Assembly: GCA_022572335.1 (NCBI GenBank)
Contig: JACZWD010000092.1
Coordinates: 1-9,772, forward strand
Source of the DNA: Pseudomonadota bacterium
GTDB lineage: Bacteria; Pseudomonadota; Alphaproteobacteria; Rhodospirillales; 2-02-FULL-58-16
Direction of reading: 5' to 3'
DNA length: 9,772 bases
This document shows positions 1-6,423 of the stretch, in pieces. Within the stretch, counting starts at the first letter, position 1. Every line of letters begins with the position of its first letter. The translations under genes and the position numbers were made by a program. Under the pieces are notes generated by a model. The model saw nothing but the letters and a program-made list of their open reading frames with translations, did no database searches and was not told the origin of the DNA.

Positions 1-122
1 GCAACCACGTTCTCAGGCACGCCAGCGTCCTCCAAGATCGTCACCACCGATTTGCGGAGGAAGTGGAACATGTGCCGCGATCCGAACCCCATGTCAGCCG
101 CGTCATCGTCTGTGCCAATTCC
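1..122 (-). pseudogene. tyrosine recombinase (phage-type integrase) C-terminal remnant, continues past the window edge
   Basis: Reading leftward from about 122, the minus strand encodes GIGTDDDAADMGFGSRHMFH followed by FLRKSVVTILEDAGVPENVV. This resembles the C-terminal catalytic block of site-specific tyrosine recombinases, where an HxxR box (here H-F-L-R) is followed by a conserved helix ending AGVPEN and then the GH box, which would lie beyond position 1. The frame opens only just after the TGA stop of the acyl-CoA synthetase gene (155-153), and no N-terminal or mid-domain recombinase sequence exists in the window. The stretch is therefore a 5'-truncated remnant rather than an intact gene. 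It suggests an integrated element on the left side of the window. The family call rests on a short motif; the truncation is seen directly. Confidence 0.6.
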
Positions 123-152
123 CGGTGAATTGGAACGTCGCGCCGCCCCGCC

Positions 153-1940
153 TCACCCGTACAGCGCCTCCAGGCGTTCGCCGTAGACGTCCTTGATCTT
201 GTGGCGGCGGATTTTGAGGGTCGGGGTCATCTGGGCGTTTTCGATGGTGAACGGGGCGTCGGCGACGGCGAACCGGCGCACCCGCTCGAGCTTGGAAAGG
301 CGCCCGTTCACGCGCTTCACGGCGGCGTCGAGGGCGCGGTGGAAATCCTTGTCCCCGGCCAGGGCCTGCAACTCGGCGGGCTTCTTGTGGTCCTTCGCCC
401 AGGTCTTCATCCACGCCGTGTCCGGCACCAGAAGGCCGACCAGATGGGGCCGGCGGTCGCCGTAGACCATGGCCTGGGCGATCTCGGGCTCCAGGGTCAG
501 CATCCCCTCGATGCGCTGCGGCGAGACGTTGTCGCCGCCGGAGCCGACGATGATGTCCTTCTTGCGGTCGGTGATGGTCAGGTAGCCGTCGGAGTCGATG
601 ACCCCCACGTCGCCCGTGTGCAGCCAGCCGTCCCGGATCGCCTCGGCGGTGGCTTCCGGGTTGCGCCAGTAGCCCTGCATGACCAGTTCCCCGCGCACCA
701 GGATCTCGCCGTCGGCGGCGATCTTCACCTGGACGCCGGGAAGGGGGGGGCCGACGGTGTGTATCTTGACCTTGTTGGGCCGGTTGGCGGTGATCACGGG
801 GGCCGCTTCCGTCTGTCCGTAGCCCTGCAGGATGCGCAGGCCCAACGCCGTGAAGAAGAGGCCGATGTCGGCGTTCAGCGGCGCCCCGCCCGACACCAGG
901 GCCTTGAGCCGGCCGCCGAAGCCGGCCCGCACCTTGTCGCGCACCAGCTTGTCCAGCACGGCGTCGATCAGGCGCTGGCCCGGCGACAGGACGCCGCCGC
1001 GCCGATAGCGCCGGGTGCCCAGCTCGAGGGCCTTCAGGAACAGCTTCTCCTTGACGCCGCCGGCCTTGTGGACGCCCCTGAGGATGCGCCCGTGCATGGT
1101 CTCGTAAAGCCGGGGCACCGCCGTCATGATGGTCGGCCGGGCTTCGCGCATGTTGGTGGCCAGGGTCTCGACGCCCTCGGCGTAGTAGATCTGGGCGCCG
1201 ATGGATATGGGAAAGAACTGGCCCGCCGTGTGCTCGTAGGAGTGGGAAAGGGGCAGGAAGGACAGGAACACGTCGTCGGCCAGGTCCAGCTCCTCGAAGG
1301 CCTCCCGGGCGCCGGCGCAGTTGTGCAGGATCGCCCCGTGGTGAAGCATCACGCCCTTCGGCGCGCCGCCGGTGCCCGAGGTATAAATGATGCAGGCGGT
1401 GTCGCTGCGCTTCCACCGGCGCGCCAGTTCGACGATGTTTTCGGATCCCGTCCGGCCCCGTTCCAGGACGTCGTCCAAATGCAGCACCTTGACGCGCCGG
1501 TCGTGGCCGGCATGCGGCGGGTCCAGGCCGGCGATGAACTCCATCCCGTCCGCCTGGTCGGCGGCGGAGAGCACCCTCTCGGCCAGCCGCCGGGTGGAGA
1601 CGATGGCGCCCTTGGCGCCGCTGTCGCCGAGGACGTGGAGATGGTCCTCGGGCGTGTTGGTGACGTACGCGGGGACCGTGATCGCGCCCACCGCCATGAT
1701 GGCCATATCCGCCACCAGCCATAGGGGGCGGTTCTCGGAGACCAGGACGACGCGGTCCCCCGGCGCCACGCCCAGGGTCTTGAGGCCGCGGGCCAGCGCG
1801 CTGACCCTGGCCGCCGTGTCGCGCCAGGTCAGGGGCGCGTAGGTGCCGCCCCTTTTCACCCAGAGGAACGGCCGGTCGCCGTAGCGCTCCACCTGGTCGA
1901 AGAACATGAGCACCAGGTTCGGCCAGGTTCCCTTGTCCAT
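153..1940 (-). CDS. long-chain acyl-CoA synthetase (AMP-binding, FAA1-type)
   Basis: This 595-residue ANL-superfamily enzyme is expected to activate long-chain fatty acids with ATP and CoA via an acyl-adenylate, at the cytoplasmic face of the membrane. Counting from the preferred ATG, the phosphate-binding loop is YTSGTGGAPKG at about 186-196 (the usual TTG is TGG here). The adenine-binding GYGQTEAAPV is at about 373-382, the TGD aspartate motif near 442-444, and the hinge and C-terminal domain start at DRKKDIIVGSGGDNVSP from about 458. Length matches bacterial FAA1/COG1022 proteins (about 600). I chose the ATG at 1940 (MDKGTWPN) because a GGGGGAAG sequence sits just upstream; an in-frame GTG at 1964 would only add eight residues encoded by the GC-rich repeat. 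Its promoter must lie in or beyond element A. Family is clear; chain-length specificity is inferred. Confidence 0.93.
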   Translation of the reverse strand: MDKGTWPNLVLMFFDQVERYGDRPFLWVKRGGTYAPLTWRDTAARVSALARGLKTLGVAPGDRVVLVSENRPLWLVADMAIMAVGAITVPAYVTNTPEDHLHVLGDSGAKGAIVSTRRLAERVLSAADQADGMEFIAGLDPPHAGHDRRVKVLHLDDVLERGRTGSENIVELARRWKRSDTACIIYTSGTGGAPKGVMLHHGAILHNCAGAREAFEELDLADDVFLSFLPLSHSYEHTAGQFFPISIGAQIYYAEGVETLATNMREARPTIMTAVPRLYETMHGRILRGVHKAGGVKEKLFLKALELGTRRYRRGGVLSPGQRLIDAVLDKLVRDKVRAGFGGRLKALVSGGAPLNADIGLFFTALGLRILQGYGQTEAAPVITANRPNKVKIHTVGPPLPGVQVKIAADGEILVRGELVMQGYWRNPEATAEAIRDGWLHTGDVGVIDSDGYLTITDRKKDIIVGSGGDNVSPQRIEGMLTLEPEIAQAMVYGDRRPHLVGLLVPDTAWMKTWAKDHKKPAELQALAGDKDFHRALDAAVKRVNGRLSKLERVRRFAVADAPFTIENAQMTPTLKIRRHKIKDVYGERLEALYG

Positions 1941-1954
1941 CCTGTTCTTCCCCC

Positions 1955-2017
1955 GGGGGGCCACCGGGGGGTGTCCCCCCGGACATTAAATATGCGGGGG
2001 GCGCCCCCGCGACCCCC
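1955..2017 (-). repeat. 60-bp GC-rich double-hairpin module, copy A1
   Basis: This is a 63-bp variant of the module also found at 2018, 4133 and 4240. It holds two perfect hairpins: CCGGGGGG-TGT-CCCCCCGG and GCGGGGG-GCG-CCCCCGC, joined by an AT-richer linker (acattaaatat, three bases longer than in copy A2). It abuts copy A2 as a direct tandem repeat. Both A copies lie on the opposite strand to the two copies in element B. Confidence 0.9.
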
Positions 2018-2077
2018 GGGGGGCCACCGGGGGGTGTCCCCCCGACAACGTATGCGGGGGGCGCCCCCGCGACCCCC
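2018..2077 (-). repeat. 60-bp GC-rich double-hairpin module, copy A2
   Basis: This copy is exactly 60 bp and directly follows copy A1. It has the same two hairpins, with linker acaacgtat between them. It is nearly identical, in reverse complement, to the module at 4240-4299 of element B. The uninterrupted G and C runs would also allow four-stranded G structures on either strand. Confidence 0.9.
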
Positions 2078-2160
2078 GGACCGCCGAAGGCACGGGTTTC
2101 CGTTCCCCTCGGGGTGTCCGGCCCCTATTATCGTCGCCGCCCGGGGGCCTCGCAAGACCG

Positions 2161-2195
2161 TCGTGTAGTGCACGAATCCCTGGGACAGGACACTA
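2161..2195 (-). repeat. terminal repeat of element A (C-type end)
   Basis: The minus strand reads TAGTGTCCTGTCCCAGGGAT and then TTCGTGCACTACACGA, matching both ends of element C (7412-7446 and 7645-7679) apart from a few substitutions. The outermost dinucleotide is TA (2194-2195). It ends 31 bp before the peptidase start codon. Confidence 0.85.
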
Positions 2196-2226
2196 GCAAA
2201 ATGCTGAAAAACTGTCATATGCGGCC

Positions 2227-4023
2227 ATGACCAGGACAGCGCGCGCCCGCGCCCGGAAACCCGAACCGGCCCTTCCCGAATGGGACCTGGAAGACCTGTA
2301 TTCCGGCCCCGATGCACCGGAACTGGAGGCCGACCTGGCGTGGGCGGAGGCGCAATCGAAGGCCTTCGCCGGGCGCTACCGGGGGCGCCTGGCGGACCTC
2401 GACGGGACGGCCATGGGCGAGGCCATCGCCGCCTACGAGGAGATCGCCGAGCGCCTGGGCAAGGCCACCAGCTACGCCCAGCTCGTCTTCGCCGCCAATG
2501 TCGGCGATCCCGCGGCGGGGCGCTTTCACCAGACCGTGCAGGAACGGGCGACGGACATCTCGACCGAAACCCTGTTTTTCACCCTCGAGATCAACCGCCT
2601 TGACGACGCCGTGCTGGCCAAACAACTCGAAAGCCCCGCCGCCGGCCGGTACGCGCCCTGGATCCGCGACCTCCGCGCCTTTCGTCCCCACCAGCTTTCC
2701 GACGAGGTGGAGCAGCTTCTGCACGAGAAATCGGTCACGGGGCGCGCGGCGTGGGTGCGCTTGTTCGAGGAAACCCTTGCCGACCTGCGTTTTCCGGTGG
2801 ACCGCAAGGACCTGACCCTGGCCGATGTCCTGAACGGGCTGACCGATCGCGACGGCGCCGTCCGCCGCAAATCGGCCAAGGCCCTGGGCCGGGTGCTGGA
2901 CGGGAAGCTGCGCCTGTTCTCGCTCATCACCAACATGCTCGCCAAGGACAAGGAGATCGAGGATCGATGGCGCAAGTTCCCCTTTCCGGTCTCCGAGCGC
3001 AACCTGTCGAACCAGGTGGACGACGCGGTGGTGGAGGCGCTGGTGGCTTCGGTCAGGGACGCCTTTCCCGATCTCGCGCACCGCTATTACCGGCTCAAGG
3101 CCCGCTGGTTCGGCCGCAAAACCCTGGACTACTGGGACCGCACCGCGCCCCTGCCCGACGACCAGGACCGTCCCTACACCTGGGACGCGGCCCGGGCCCT
3201 GGTGCTCGACGCCTACGGCGGTTTCGCCCCCGAGATGGCGGACATCGCCAAGCGCTTTTTCGACCACCGCTGGATCGACGCGCCGCCGCGGCCGGGCAAG
3301 GATTCGGGTGCCTTTTCCCATCCCACGGTGCCGTCGGCGCACCCCTATATCCTGATGAACTTTCACGGCCGGGCGCGCGACGTGATGACCCTGGCGCACG
3401 AACTGGGACACGGGGTGCATCAGGTCCTGTCGGCGGGCCAGGGGGCGTTGATGGCGGACACGCCCCTGACCACGGCGGAGACGGCGTCGGTGTTCGGCGA
3501 GATGCTCACCTTCCGCGCCATGCTCGACGGCGAGACGGCGCCGTCGCGCCGGCGCATCCTGCTCGCCGGCAAGGTGGAGGACATGCTGAACACGGTGGTG
3601 CGCCAGACCGCCTTCCATGAGTTCGAGCGCCGGGTCCACGACGAACGCCGCAGCGGGGAGCTGAGCGCCGAACGCCTGGGCGGGATCTGGTTGGACGTGC
3701 AGCGGGAAAGCCTGGGTCCGGCCATCCGGTTCCACGACGAGTACCGGAATTTCTGGGCCTACATCCCCCACTTCGTGCACACGCCGTTCTACGTGTACGC
3801 CTATGCCTTCGGGGACTGCCTGGTGAATTCGCTCTACGACGTGTTCCAGAAGGGGCACCCGGGGTTCCAGGCCAAGTACCTGGATATGCTGCGCGCCGGC
3901 GGCACGTTGAGGCACAAGGAGTTGCTGGCGCCTTTCGGCCTGGACGCCGGCGACCCGGCCTTCTGGCGGCGCGGCCTCGACGTCATCTCCGGCTTCATCG
4001 ACGAGCTGGAGGCGATGGGGTAG
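2227..4023 (+). CDS. pepF: M3-family oligoendopeptidase F (zinc metallopeptidase)
   Basis: This 598-residue cytoplasmic zinc endopeptidase is expected to hydrolyse short peptides, for example degradation intermediates or cleaved signal peptides. It opens with the usual PepF-type start LPEWDLEDLYSGPDAPELEA (about 16-35). The zinc site is HELGH at 391-395 inside LAHELGHGVHQVLS, with the third ligand Glu418 in TTAETASVFGEM. A conserved His/Tyr-rich block IPHFVHTPFYVYAYAFG at about 513-529 is the substrate-binding and transition-state region of M3 enzymes. Length fits the family. The ATG at 2227 has no strong ribosome site before it, but no later start would keep the conserved N-terminus. Its stop codon TAG at 4021-4023 overlaps the left end of element B. 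The catalytic call is firm; the physiological substrate is unknown. Confidence 0.94.
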   Translation: MTRTARARARKPEPALPEWDLEDLYSGPDAPELEADLAWAEAQSKAFAGRYRGRLADLDGTAMGEAIAAYEEIAERLGKATSYAQLVFAANVGDPAAGRFHQTVQERATDISTETLFFTLEINRLDDAVLAKQLESPAAGRYAPWIRDLRAFRPHQLSDEVEQLLHEKSVTGRAAWVRLFEETLADLRFPVDRKDLTLADVLNGLTDRDGAVRRKSAKALGRVLDGKLRLFSLITNMLAKDKEIEDRWRKFPFPVSERNLSNQVDDAVVEALVASVRDAFPDLAHRYYRLKARWFGRKTLDYWDRTAPLPDDQDRPYTWDAARALVLDAYGGFAPEMADIAKRFFDHRWIDAPPRPGKDSGAFSHPTVPSAHPYILMNFHGRARDVMTLAHELGHGVHQVLSAGQGALMADTPLTTAETASVFGEMLTFRAMLDGETAPSRRRILLAGKVEDMLNTVVRQTAFHEFERRVHDERRSGELSAERLGGIWLDVQRESLGPAIRFHDEYRNFWAYIPHFVHTPFYVYAYAFGDCLVNSLYDVFQKGHPGFQAKYLDMLRAGGTLRHKELLAPFGLDAGDPAFWRRGLDVISGFIDELEAMG

Positions 4024-4055
4024 TACTTACTTGCACGCTTTCGCGCACCATACGA
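4021..4055 (+). repeat. left terminal inverted repeat of element B
   Basis: It starts TAGTACTTACTTGCACG and ends CATACGA. Compared with the right end in reverse complement, only positions 18, 26 and 28 differ. The first three bases are also the stop codon of the upstream peptidase gene. Confidence 0.93.
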
Positions 4056-4132
4056 CGGTCTTGCGAGGTTTCCGGCTAGGAGCGCGGCGCGGCCGTGGTG
4101 CTGGAGCACCACAAGTGGCGCGCGACGACGCC

Positions 4133-4192
4133 GGGGGCCGCGGGGGCGTCCCCCGCATACCGTAACCGGGGGGACACCCCCCTTGTCCCCCC
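4133..4192 (+). repeat. 60-bp GC-rich module, copy B2
   Basis: It is inserted in element B in the G-run that reads tccgggggcctcgc in element C, so the event adds exactly 60 bp. It holds the hairpins GCGGGGG-CGT-CCCCCGC and CCGGGGGG-ACA-CCCCCC around a cataccgtaa linker. It is the most diverged of the four module copies in the window. Confidence 0.88.
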
Positions 4193-4239
4193 CGGGGGCC
4201 TCGCAAGACCGCCCTTCGGGTCGCGTTTCCCGCTCCCTC

Positions 4240-4299
4240 GGGGGTCGCGGGGGCGCCCCCCGCATACATTGTCGGGGGGACACCCCCCGGTGGCCCCCC
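4240..4299 (+). repeat. 60-bp GC-rich module, copy B1
   Basis: It is inserted at the CCTCGGGG / CGTCGGG junction that is uninterrupted in element C (near 7568-7580), and again adds exactly 60 bp. Its hairpins are GCGGGGG-CGC-CCCCCGC and CGGGGGG-ACA-CCCCCCG. It is almost identical to the reverse complement of copy A2. Confidence 0.9.
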
Positions 4300-4374
4300 G
4301 GGGCGTCGGGAACGCTTGCCGATGGGTCCCCATCGCCCGCGCGTCCCCTCCTGCCGAGGGAACGGGAAACGCGA

Positions 4375-4409
4375 TCGTATGATACGCGAAATCGTGCAAG
4401 TAAGTACTA
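4375..4409 (-). repeat. right terminal inverted repeat of element B
   Basis: In reverse complement it reads TAGTACTTACTTGCACG and then ATTTCGCGTATCATACGA, pairing with 4021-4055 at 32 of 35 positions. It ends in TA, after which gtaccctccta and the ribosome site of the next gene follow. Confidence 0.93.
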
Positions 4410-4433
4410 GTACCCTCCTATTAGGGAAAACGC

Positions 4434-5801
4434 ATGGCCAGGAACGGCGACAACGAAAAAGACACCCTGGCGGGGAGGATGAAACGCTACGCCCGGGTGG
4501 GCACCACCGTGGGCGGCCTGGCGGCGCGGTTCGCCGGCGGGCGCCTGTTCGGCATGACCCTGGACAAGGGCGAGCACGCGGTCGAACTGAGAAACGCCCT
4601 CGGCGGACTGAAGGGGCCGCTGATGAAGGTGGCGCAGATCCTGTCCACGGTTCCCAACGTGCTGCCCAAGGAATACACCATGGAACTGGCGCAGCTTCAG
4701 ACCAACGCCCCGTCCATGGGGTGGGCGTTCGTCAAGCGCCGCATGACGGCCGAGTTGGGGCCGGACTGGCGAGGCCGGTTCGCCTCGTTCGAGCACCAGG
4801 CCGCCATGGCCGCCTCCCTGGGCCAGGTCCACCGCGCCCAGGCCCGGGACGGCGCCTTCAAGGGGCGCCCGCTTGCCTGCAAGCTCCAGTACCCGGACAT
4901 GCGCTCGGCGGTGGAGGCGGACCTCACGCAACTGAAGCTGATCTTCGCCCTATACCGCCGCTACGACCGCGCCATCGACCCGAGCGAGGTCCACGCCGAG
5001 CTTTCGGACCGCCTGCGCGAGGAGCTGGATTACGTGCGCGAGGCGAACACCATGGTTCTCTACAGCCGGATGCTCGCCGACGAGGCCGGCGTGCATGTGC
5101 CCGAGCCCGTGCCCGAGCTGTCCACCGACCGGCTGCTGACCATGACCTGGCTCGACGGCGCGCCCCTGCTCCGTTTCGTCGAAGAGCACGGCGACAGCCG
5201 CAACGACGTCGCCCGCAACATGTTCCGCGCCTGGTACGTGCCGTTCTATTTCTACGGCGTCATCCACGGCGACCCGCACCTGGGCAACTACACGATCAGG
5301 CCGGACGCCACCATCAACCTGCTGGACTTCGGCTGCATCCGCGTGTTCAAGCCCAATTTCATGCGCGCCGTCATCGACCTGTACAAGGCCCTGCGCGACG
5401 GCGACGAGGCGCTGGCCGTCCATGCATACGAGACCTGGGGCTTCACCGGCCTCGACCGCGAGGTCATCGACGTGCTCAACCAATGGGCCCGCTATGTGTA
5501 CGGGCCGTTGTTGCAGGACAAGGTGCGGCCGATCCAGGAAGATACCGGGACCATGTACGGCGCCGAGGTGGCGGCCAAGGTCCACGCCGAGCTGCGCCGC
5601 CTCGGCGGGGTCACGCCGCCCCGGGAATTCGTCCTCATGGACCGTGCCGCCATCGGCCTGGGATCGGTGTTCATGCACCTGAAGGCGGAGATCAACTGGC
5701 ACCGCCTGTTCCACGACCTCATCGACCGCTTCGACGAAGCCGACCTCGGCCGGCGCCAGGAAAAAGCCCTGAAGGCGGCCGGGGTCGCGCCGTCGGATTA
5801 G
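4434..5801 (+). CDS. ABC1/AarF/UbiB-family atypical protein kinase-like protein
   Basis: This 455-residue member of the ABC1 (ADCK/COQ8/UbiB) family belongs to a group that supports ubiquinone biosynthesis and has ATPase rather than ordinary kinase activity. The KxGQ-like motif is KVAQ at about 65-68, with Ala in place of the usual Gly. The Ala-rich nucleotide loop AAMAASLGQVHRA lies at about 123-135, the lysine in LACKLQYP is Lys150, and the glutamate motif REELDYVREAN is at about 195-205. The catalytic loop HGDPHLGN is at 278-285 (Leu in place of the common Pro) and the metal-binding DFG at 298-300. I see no C-terminal transmembrane pair, unlike classical UbiB. AGGG lies seven bases before the ATG at 4434. 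Removing element B would leave it about 23 bp after the peptidase gene, suggesting an ancestral shared transcript. Its precise substrate is unknown. Confidence 0.88.
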   Translation: MARNGDNEKDTLAGRMKRYARVGTTVGGLAARFAGGRLFGMTLDKGEHAVELRNALGGLKGPLMKVAQILSTVPNVLPKEYTMELAQLQTNAPSMGWAFVKRRMTAELGPDWRGRFASFEHQAAMAASLGQVHRAQARDGAFKGRPLACKLQYPDMRSAVEADLTQLKLIFALYRRYDRAIDPSEVHAELSDRLREELDYVREANTMVLYSRMLADEAGVHVPEPVPELSTDRLLTMTWLDGAPLLRFVEEHGDSRNDVARNMFRAWYVPFYFYGVIHGDPHLGNYTIRPDATINLLDFGCIRVFKPNFMRAVIDLYKALRDGDEALAVHAYETWGFTGLDREVIDVLNQWARYVYGPLLQDKVRPIQEDTGTMYGAEVAAKVHAELRRLGGVTPPREFVLMDRAAIGLGSVFMHLKAEINWHRLFHDLIDRFDEADLGRRQEKALKAAGVAPSD

Positions 5802-5819
5802 GCCGGGCCGTCGGCTCAT

Positions 5820-5865
5820 GGCCGCGCCGCTACTCATAAACGAGAGTTGGGTCGGCGGCGGGGCC
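5820..5865 (+). terminator. possible weak hairpin between convergent genes
   Basis: GGCCGCGCCGC (5820-5830) can pair with GCGGCGGGGCC (5855-5865) at 10 of 11 positions across a 24-base loop. It lies in the 121-bp gap between the convergent kinase-like gene and the small basic gene. There is no T run after it, so an intrinsic terminator is only a possibility. Confidence 0.2.
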
Positions 5866-5922
5866 GCGGTCACCTATATACACATCGAAAAGGAGCGCTG
5901 GGAACGGAAACGGCGGCGCCGG

Positions 5923-6135
5923 TCACCGATTGCGGGCCGAGCGCCGGTTCATGGCCGGACCGAAGGGAGAGCGCAAGGATTTCGGCGAGCCGTAGGTTTT
6001 GGCGACGAACTTCGCACCTTTCACGTCGGGGACGCCGCCGGCCTCCGCCCGGCCGCTTTGGGTCTTGCCGGCGGCGGTCCGCTTGCCGGTTTTTCTGCCG
6101 CCGGACTTCCGGTTCGGGCGCTTGTTTTTGGGCAT
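5923..6135 (-). CDS. small, very basic hypothetical protein (70 aa)
   Basis: I do not recognise this gene. The 70-residue product begins MPKNKRPNRKSGGRKTGKRT and is rich in Lys, Arg, Gly and Ser, with no acidic stretch, no membrane segment and no cysteine. The first 35 residues look disordered; the middle part (VKGAKFVAKTYGSPKSLRSP) is less biased and may be the conserved part. I chose the ATG at 6135 because GGAG lies seven bases upstream; an ATG two codons earlier (6141) is too close to that site. The charge suggests binding to nucleic acid or another polyanion, but this is inference from composition only. It is divergent from the exported small protein at 6424 and convergent with the kinase-like gene. 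Confidence 0.6.
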   Translation of the reverse strand: MPKNKRPNRKSGGRKTGKRTAAGKTQSGRAEAGGVPDVKGAKFVAKTYGSPKSLRSPFGPAMNRRSARNR

Positions 6136-6367
6136 GGCCATTCTCCGTCGGTTGATATGTCCCCGCCCCAGGGTACCCGTTGGTACGGACAATGCAATCC
6201 GGCCGGTCGGTTGGTTTCCGCGGACCGGTTTGTCAGGGTTCCATCGGTGTCGCGATTGGTCCGCTGCAGCCCCCTTCCGCTTGGGTCGGAAACCGACGCC
6301 AATGCCGACCCTGAAAGGGGTCCGCTTCATGGAGTTGGGCGGACATACACTTGATGGGGCCGGAGTG

Positions 6368-6396
6368 ATGGTGACAGGCGGCACGGGTGGTAATAT
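6368..6396 (+). promoter_or_regulatory. possible sigma-70 promoter for the small exported protein
   Basis: TAATAT at 6391-6396 is a good -10 match and sits 28 bp before the ATG at 6424. The -35 region is poor (ATGGTG at 6368-6373 with 17-bp spacing, or GTGACA at 6371-6376 with only 14 bp). The rest of the 288-bp divergent gap 6136-6423 shows no other feature I can support. Confidence 0.3.
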
Positions 6397-6423
6397 GCTT
6401 CTCGGGACATGCAGGAGACATCG

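Larger units (their letters stand above)
1955..2195 (-). mobile_element. element A: degenerate copy of the repeat family, one recognisable end
   Basis: On the minus strand, starting at 2195, the sequence begins TAGTGTCCTGTCCCAGGGAT and continues to 2161. It matches the terminal repeat of element C with few differences and includes the conserved end CACGACGGTCTTGCGAGG. Interior sequence resembling the second hairpin of C is recognisable (ccgaggggaacgg, and the adjoining ccgg and gccg blocks), but it is joined directly to the terminus, so part of the core is missing or rearranged. Two 60-bp GC-rich modules follow. No second terminal repeat is found before the acyl-CoA synthetase start at 1940. 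The copy therefore looks truncated and is probably immobile. It fills nearly all of the divergent intergenic region 1941-2226. Confidence 0.75.
4021..4409 (+). mobile_element. element B: complete TA-flanked palindromic element carrying two modules
   Basis: This 389-bp element is bounded by TA on both sides (4021-4022, 4408-4409). Its inverted repeats, 4021-4055 and 4375-4409, match at 32 of 35 positions and start TAGTACTTACTTGCACG. Inside, GGTCTTGCGAGG (4057-4068) pairs perfectly with 4199-4210, enclosing the apical hairpin GTGGTGCT-GG-AGCACCAC (4095-4112). A second long stem pairs 4222-4241 with 4354-4373 at 19 of 20 positions, with GATGGG-TC-CCCATC (4321-4334) in its loop. Two 60-bp modules are inserted relative to element C; without them B is 269 bp. 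No transposase is encoded, so it is non-autonomous. TA duplication and short inverted ends fit mobilisation by an IS630/Tc1-mariner-type transposase, which is an inference. Confidence 0.92.

Noticed and set aside
201..1724. Long plus-strand open frame antisense to the acyl-CoA synthetase
   Set aside because: Its composition is that of an antisense shadow, and the minus-strand protein has all family motifs.
1941..1964. GTG start at 1964 for the acyl-CoA synthetase
   Set aside because: It would add eight residues read from the GC-rich repeat with no ribosome site, whereas ATG 1940 has a purine-rich site and gives the family-like start.
1955..4300. CRISPR array as an explanation for the repeated units
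   Set aside because: There are no regularly spaced repeats with unique spacers; the units are two in tandem with no spacer and two separate insertions in the opposite orientation, and no cas genes are present.
4027..4399. Several 75-107-codon frames inside element B with repeated RGAPPRPP-like strings
   Set aside because: They are translations of the GC-rich hairpin modules, have no ribosome sites, and occur in any frame through the repeats.
4316..5839. 507-codon plus-strand open frame overlapping the kinase-like gene
   Set aside because: It is an Arg/Pro/Gly-rich out-of-frame shadow of the real gene, typical of high-GC DNA.
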